A stretch of DNA of 9,607 nt from JAMOBE01 sp039908285 (GTDB lineage: Bacteria > Pseudomonadota > Alphaproteobacteria > Rhodospirillales > Rhodospirillaceae): contig JAMOBE010000120.1 of the NCBI GenBank assembly GCA_039908285.1, forward strand, positions 1-9,607, in the 5' to 3' direction. Shown piece after piece: positions 6,458-9,607 of the stretch (position 1 is the first letter of the stretch; each line of letters opens with the position of its first letter). Under the pieces are notes generated by a model. That model saw only the letters and a list, made by a program, of their open reading frames with translations. It searched no databases and was not told the DNA's origin. The position numbers were made by a program, and so were the translations under genes.

Positions 6458-6883
6458 TCAGTTCCTGGGAATGACGTTCTGGGCCTTGTCGGATCCCATG
6501 TAGACGGCGAGGATGCGGACCGGCTCCTTGCCGCGGTTGGTGCCGCGGTGCCAGTGGTCCATGGCCTCCATGAACGCGCCGCCGGGACCGAAGGTGCGCG
6601 TGCCCTTGTCGCCGTAGTCCACCGTCACCTCTCCGGACAGGATGTAGACGTAGAGCGGCACCCCGTGCTTGTGCCACGCGGTCTCCTCCCCGGGGTCGAT
6701 GGTGACGATGGTCGAGGTAATGGTCAGCGGTGACCCATCCGGCAGCAAAAGCTTCTCGTCCAGCACGGTCGCGGACGTGGCCAGCACCGGCTGGACCTTT
6801 TGATAAGGGCTCTGCGCCCGAGCGGCGGCGACCGGCGCCAGCAACGCGACGGCGACAACGAATGCGGTGCAACGGCCTTTCAT
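6458..6883 (-). CDS. Secreted small single-domain cupin
   Basis: A 141-residue protein with a Sec signal peptide (hydrophobic stretch about 7-20, probable cleavage after ARA at residue 23), so it acts in the periplasm. It has one cupin barrel. Motif 1 is PGEETAWHKHGVPLYVYILSG with H71 and H73. Motif 2 is FGPGGAFMEAMDHWHRGTN with H112 and N116. The Glu usually found four residues after the HxH is a Leu, so metal binding may be altered or use fewer ligands. Cupins of this shape can be enzymes or small-ligand binders; the substrate cannot be told. ATG 6883 is preceded by a strong ribosome binding site, GGGAGGAGT (6887-6895). The gap to the DUF2786 gene is only 19 bases, so it is likely transcribed with it, although the strong ribosome binding site suggests independent, high translation. 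Confidence 0.88.
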   Translation of the reverse strand: MKGRCTAFVVAVALLAPVAAARAQSPYQKVQPVLATSATVLDEKLLLPDGSPLTITSTIVTIDPGEETAWHKHGVPLYVYILSGEVTVDYGDKGTRTFGPGGAFMEAMDHWHRGTNRGKEPVRILAVYMGSDKAQNVIPRN

Positions 6884-6902
6884 CGGACTCCTCCCATGGT
6901 AA

Positions 6903-8705
6903 TCATTCGCCCTGCTCGATGCCGGGGCGGTATTCGAAGCGGTCGCCGGCTTCGATGCCGGCGTGGTAGGCGTCGGAGAGCACCCGTTTGCCTGCGTTGC
7001 TGACGCGGGTGGTGAAGGTCATGCCGAGCTTGGCCAGTTCGTCCTCCACGATCGCCTCCTTGATGGGCACCAGGTCGCGGCCGGTGGAGGTGCGCATGGA
7101 GGCTTCCCGGGTTTCGTGTAGAGTATCCAGCTTGGTGGCGATGCCGTAGGCAAGGCCGAGCTGGAACGAGTTGGTGGCGCTGCGGCGCTCGCCGGAATGG
7201 TGCCCGGCGTAGAGGGGGCCGGCCTTGAACATCTCCGTTTCCGTTTCGAAGGCCAGCATCACCAGGTCGTAGAGATAGCGGGCGCCGGCGACGTCGGCGG
7301 GCAGGCCGAAGAAGACGTAGTGGATCTCGCCGGTCGCCATCTTCTCTCTCCACACCCGGCAATCGCAGAAGCGGCCCACCGCCGTAATACAGGTGTCGAC
7401 CGGGCCGGTGCGCTTGCGACCGGTCGAGATACTCGCGCCCTCGCAGGTCTGATCCTTCAGTTCAACCTCTGAGAGGGACAGGCCATAGCGGTCGAGGAGT
7501 TCCGCCACCTTCTCGGCGGCCAGCAGTGCCTCCTGCTCGGTGCAGCCGCGATCGACCGTCTTTTCCCGCAGGGCCTGGATGCGGCCGAGAACCTTGTCGA
7601 GATCGCTGTTCGTGGTCTTTTGCCTCGGTGAGGTGACGCTGACGCGGCGGCGCAGGTCGTCAAACAGGTCCATGACCGTGGGCGGGGCATCACCACTGGC
7701 CATGGCCTGGGCAAGCATGGTCATCACCCTGTTCAGTGAGCCCGGCAGCCCGCTCGCGGCGCGGCGCTCGACGGTTTCCATCTGGATCAGCGCCAGCGCC
7801 TCGTAGGCGGTGGCAAGGGATTGCGCCCCGAGATGGCGGGCGGCGGCAACGGCGATGATCATGGTGACGATTTCGAAGCTGCTGGACATCGCGCGGACCG
7901 ACTGAATCTCCGCCGCCGTCGGCGCGGCCCCCGAACGGGACAAGGTGAAGGCGAGATGGTGCAGCGGCCCGTCCCCGGGCCCGAAGGGGAAGGTTCTGGG
8001 AGCGCTCTCCACGACCTCTTCCCTCTCCGTCGCCGTCGCCGTCGAGTTGAGACCCGGCACCCGTGGGGCGCCGTGACGCACGGCATGACGGTAGAGGGCC
8101 TCGGAACAGCGCTGCGCGGCGAGGCCGCGGCCATTCGGCCGGATCCACTGCCGCGCCAGGGTGAGCATGGCGTCGTCGAGCGGCGTGGTCGGGCCGACGG
8201 GGACCATGATGTCACCGTCCACGGGGCAGAGGCGGGCGGCGATGGACAGACCGACGCAGCGTGCCGGAATCCCGCCGTCGATCACGTGCAGGGTTTCGCC
8301 GGTGGCCAGGTCACGCGCCTGGAAGCCGAAGGGCGGCAGGGCCTTTTCAAGGGAGAACAGGCGGAAGCGGGACCGGCGCAGGGCCTCGATCGCCGCCGCG
8401 TCGTCGGGACCGGTGGCCTTGCGCTGGCGGGCGAAGCGGTCGATGGCGGTCTGGCCGGACAGGCTGGGGGCGAACAGGGCGAGGGCCATCGCCATCATCG
8501 TGGCATTGTGCAGCAGGTCGGCGAAGTCTCCATCGGTTGGTGGCCTCTTGACGCCCGACAGCCACTTGGAGATCGTGGCCTCGATCTTGTTCCTGGGGAG
8601 GAGCTTGATCGCGACCGCACTGACTCTGGCGATGACGTCGCGCAGTTCCTCCGCGCGTATCGCCGGATTCTGGACCGTGGTCGCCCTGCCCTGCGCCTGC
8701 GCCAT
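6903..8705 (-). CDS. DUF2786-domain protein with long uncharacterised N-terminal region
   Basis: A 600-residue, apparently cytoplasmic protein with no signal peptide or membrane segment. The recognisable part is a DUF2786 domain at about residues 368-412 (LDKVLGRIQALREKTVDRGCTEQEALLAAEKVAELLDRYGLS, shown here only as a landmark pattern of K-x-x-x-I-x-A-L, EA, A-E-K and LLDRYGL). It is followed by a C-terminal domain (about 425-600) with DCRVW and GEIHYVFFGLPADVAGARYLYD, the arrangement usually seen behind DUF2786. The biochemical role is not established. The first 360 residues match nothing I recognise: a basic, helical start (LLPRNKIEATISKWLSGVKR), then mixed regions. ATG 8705 has GAGGGAG about eight bases upstream. 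It lies 29 bases after the GapR-like gene, so the two are probably one transcript. Confidence 0.88.
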   Translation of the reverse strand: MAQAQGRATTVQNPAIRAEELRDVIARVSAVAIKLLPRNKIEATISKWLSGVKRPPTDGDFADLLHNATMMAMALALFAPSLSGQTAIDRFARQRKATGPDDAAAIEALRRSRFRLFSLEKALPPFGFQARDLATGETLHVIDGGIPARCVGLSIAARLCPVDGDIMVPVGPTTPLDDAMLTLARQWIRPNGRGLAAQRCSEALYRHAVRHGAPRVPGLNSTATATEREEVVESAPRTFPFGPGDGPLHHLAFTLSRSGAAPTAAEIQSVRAMSSSFEIVTMIIAVAAARHLGAQSLATAYEALALIQMETVERRAASGLPGSLNRVMTMLAQAMASGDAPPTVMDLFDDLRRRVSVTSPRQKTTNSDLDKVLGRIQALREKTVDRGCTEQEALLAAEKVAELLDRYGLSLSEVELKDQTCEGASISTGRKRTGPVDTCITAVGRFCDCRVWREKMATGEIHYVFFGLPADVAGARYLYDLVMLAFETETEMFKAGPLYAGHHSGERRSATNSFQLGLAYGIATKLDTLHETREASMRTSTGRDLVPIKEAIVEDELAKLGMTFTTRVSNAGKRVLSDAYHAGIEAGDRFEYRPGIEQGE

Positions 8706-8734
8706 GGGTCAACTCCCTCGGGTGTTGGGTCGGG

Positions 8735-9049
8735 TCAGTCGTGACGGTCCTCGCCGCGGTCGTCGCCAAGCTCCACGTCGAGGGGCGTGCCGGTGACGTG
8801 GGCATAGAGCAGCACGTCGTTGATGAACTCGGCCTCCTTGTCGGCGGCGCCCTTGTTGCGGCGGAACGCCACCACCCGGTCCACGGCCTTGACGTTGAAG
8901 CCGTCGGCCTTGATCTCGGCCTTCAGGTCCTTCACGGCATCCTTCAGCCCATCGACCTCGTCCAGCAGGCGCTCCATGCGCTCGACGTAGGACGTCAGCC
9001 TGGCGGCGGTGTCGGGCTGGTCCTGCCCGGTCAGAATTCCTTCATCCAT
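8735..9049 (-). CDS. DUF2312 / GapR-like protein
   Basis: DUF2312 is the family of GapR, the alphaproteobacterial nucleoid-associated protein that clamps overtwisted DNA. Counted from ATG 9049 (104 residues), the landmark segments are RLTSYVERMERL (17-28), the coiled-coil helix LKDAVKDLKAEIKADGFNVK and the basic stretch VDRVVAFRRNKG (about 57-67) that in the family faces DNA. Compared with typical GapR, the C-terminus carries an extra acidic tail (TPLDVELGDDRGEDRHD), and the second half departs from the usual RK-rich helix. It could therefore be a paralogue, and no gene symbol is given. The start was chosen because GGGGAGA lies nine bases upstream; GTG 9076 and ATG 9067 are in frame but lack such a site. 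It appears to head the transcription unit that runs into the DUF2786 gene. Confidence 0.88.
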   Translation of the reverse strand: MDEGILTGQDQPDTAARLTSYVERMERLLDEVDGLKDAVKDLKAEIKADGFNVKAVDRVVAFRRNKGAADKEAEFINDVLLYAHVTGTPLDVELGDDRGEDRHD

Positions 9050-9058
9050 CGCTGGTGT

Positions 9059-9065
9059 TCTCCCC
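9059..9065 (-). promoter_or_regulatory. Ribosome binding site deciding the DUF2312 start
   Basis: The minus-strand sequence GGGGAGA ends nine bases before ATG 9049. The two upstream in-frame starts, at 9067 and 9076, have no purine-rich stretch at a useful distance, so this site favours the shorter 104-residue protein. Confidence 0.6.
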
Positions 9066-9098
9066 ATGTCCGGCACACATCAACATCTCGTGTGCCCA

Positions 9099-9128
9099 GT
9101 CATACGCCAACCACCATATCCAAGGCAA
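9099..9128 (-). promoter_or_regulatory. Possible promoter for the DUF2312-DUF2786 unit
   Basis: On the minus strand, TTGCCT (9123-9128) and TATGAC (9099-9104) are 18 bases apart, about 50 bases before ATG 9049 and just after the purD stop. A 7-bp dyad (9072-9078 with 9090-9096) lies immediately downstream. The boxes are near-consensus at the most important bases, but this is a visual call only. Confidence 0.35.
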
Positions 9129-9144
9129 CCCAGGAGTCTGCCGC

Positions 9145-9607
9145 TCAACGTCCCACGGCGCGCCAGCCAATGTCGCGGCGGCAGAAGCCGTCAGGCCAGT
9201 CGATGGCGTCGACACCGGCATAGGCCCGCGCCTTTGCCTTTGCGACGGTCGGACCCGTCGCGGCGACGGAGAGCACCCGGCCGCCGTCGGCCAGGACGTG
9301 GCCCCGGTCCGCCCGGGTTCCGGCGTGGAACACCTGCACGTCGGGCAGGGCGGCGGCGCGGTCGAGGCCCAGGATCTCGCTTCCGCGGGCATAGGAGCCC
9401 GGATAGCCCTTGGCGGCCATCACCACCACCACCGCGGCATGGTCATGCCAGGCGAGGTCGATGTCGCCGAGTCGTCCCTCCGCCGCCGCCATCAGGGCCG
9501 TCAGCAGGTCGGAGCGCAGGCGCATCAGCAGGGTCTGGCACTCGGGGTCGCCGAAGCGGACGTTGAACTCGAGAAGCTTCGGCCCATTGCGACCGATCAT
9601 CAGTCCG
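9145..9607 (-). CDS. purD: Phosphoribosylamine-glycine ligase (GAR synthetase), 3' part
   Basis: The enzyme joins glycine to 5-phosphoribosylamine with ATP to make glycinamide ribonucleotide, the second step of de novo purine synthesis, in the cytoplasm. Only about the last 154 codons are present; the gene runs off the right edge of the window and is not broken. The visible part starts inside the ATP-grasp domain, with GPKLLEFNVRFGDPECQ carrying the Glu and Asn that bind magnesium in this family, followed by LRSDLLTAL. It ends with the C-terminal domain landmarks GYPGSYARG, RVLSVAATG and FCRRDIGWRAVGR. The internal Met at 9600 is not the start. The downstream neighbour is the DUF2312 gene after a 95-base gap. 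Confidence 0.96.
   Translation of the reverse strand, partial: GLMIGRNGPKLLEFNVRFGDPECQTLLMRLRSDLLTALMAAAEGRLGDIDLAWHDHAAVVVVMAAKGYPGSYARGSEILGLDRAAALPDVQVFHAGTRADRGHVLADGGRVLSVAATGPTVAKAKARAYAGVDAIDWPDGFCRRDIGWRAVGR

Noticed and set aside
7821..8744. Long plus-strand frame opposite the DUF2786 gene
   Set aside because: Antisense shadow rich in Gly, Arg and Asp with no motif.
9145..9607. purD as a truncated pseudogene
   Set aside because: The frame is open to the window edge and upstream of the internal Met; the truncation is due to the window boundary only.

Overview
The window is GC-rich DNA from an alphaproteobacterium, plausibly of the Rhodospirillales type. The evidence is a DUF2312/GapR-like protein, which is an alphaproteobacterial hallmark, together with strong third-position G/C bias and the overall gene style. 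The assignment to order is inference. All eleven protein genes lie on the minus strand. The only plus-strand gene is a tRNA-Arg(CCG) at 4649-4725.

Region 1 (4476 down to 97) is a compact five-gene unit read right to left: a lipoprotein with lipobox LLAGC, a Tat-type lipoprotein M48 zinc metalloprotease with C-terminal TPR-like repeats, a second lipoprotein, a protein with a receiver (REC) domain behind an unrecognised N-terminal domain, and an HlyD/RND-type periplasmic adaptor. Stop/start contacts are overlaps or short gaps, so it looks like one operon. Its theme is the cell envelope: proteolysis, surface lipoproteins and export, with one phospho-receiver protein inside. A perfect 26-bp palindrome of a dispersed-repeat type follows the last gene.

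Region 2 (4477-5119) holds putative divergent promoters, the tRNA, and about 390 bases without a convincing gene. That stretch includes an AT-richer patch with alternating GAAAC/GTTTC motifs and a perfect 11-bp hairpin.

Region 3 (9049 down to 5120) is another same-strand run with gaps of 29, 19, 57 and 12 bases: a GapR-like DUF2312 protein, a 600-residue DUF2786-domain protein, a secreted small cupin, an MlaA/VacJ-like protein lacking the usual lipobox cysteine, and a four-helix membrane protein resembling DUF6524. Whether this is one transcript or two (a nucleoid-associated pair and an envelope lipid pair) cannot be settled from sequence. At the right edge is the 3' part of purD (purine biosynthesis), cut by the window boundary.

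No CRISPR array, intact insertion sequence or prophage gene was seen. The least explained parts are the REC fusion operon, the DUF2312-DUF2786 pair, the lipobox-less MlaA and the tRNA-adjacent non-coding patch.
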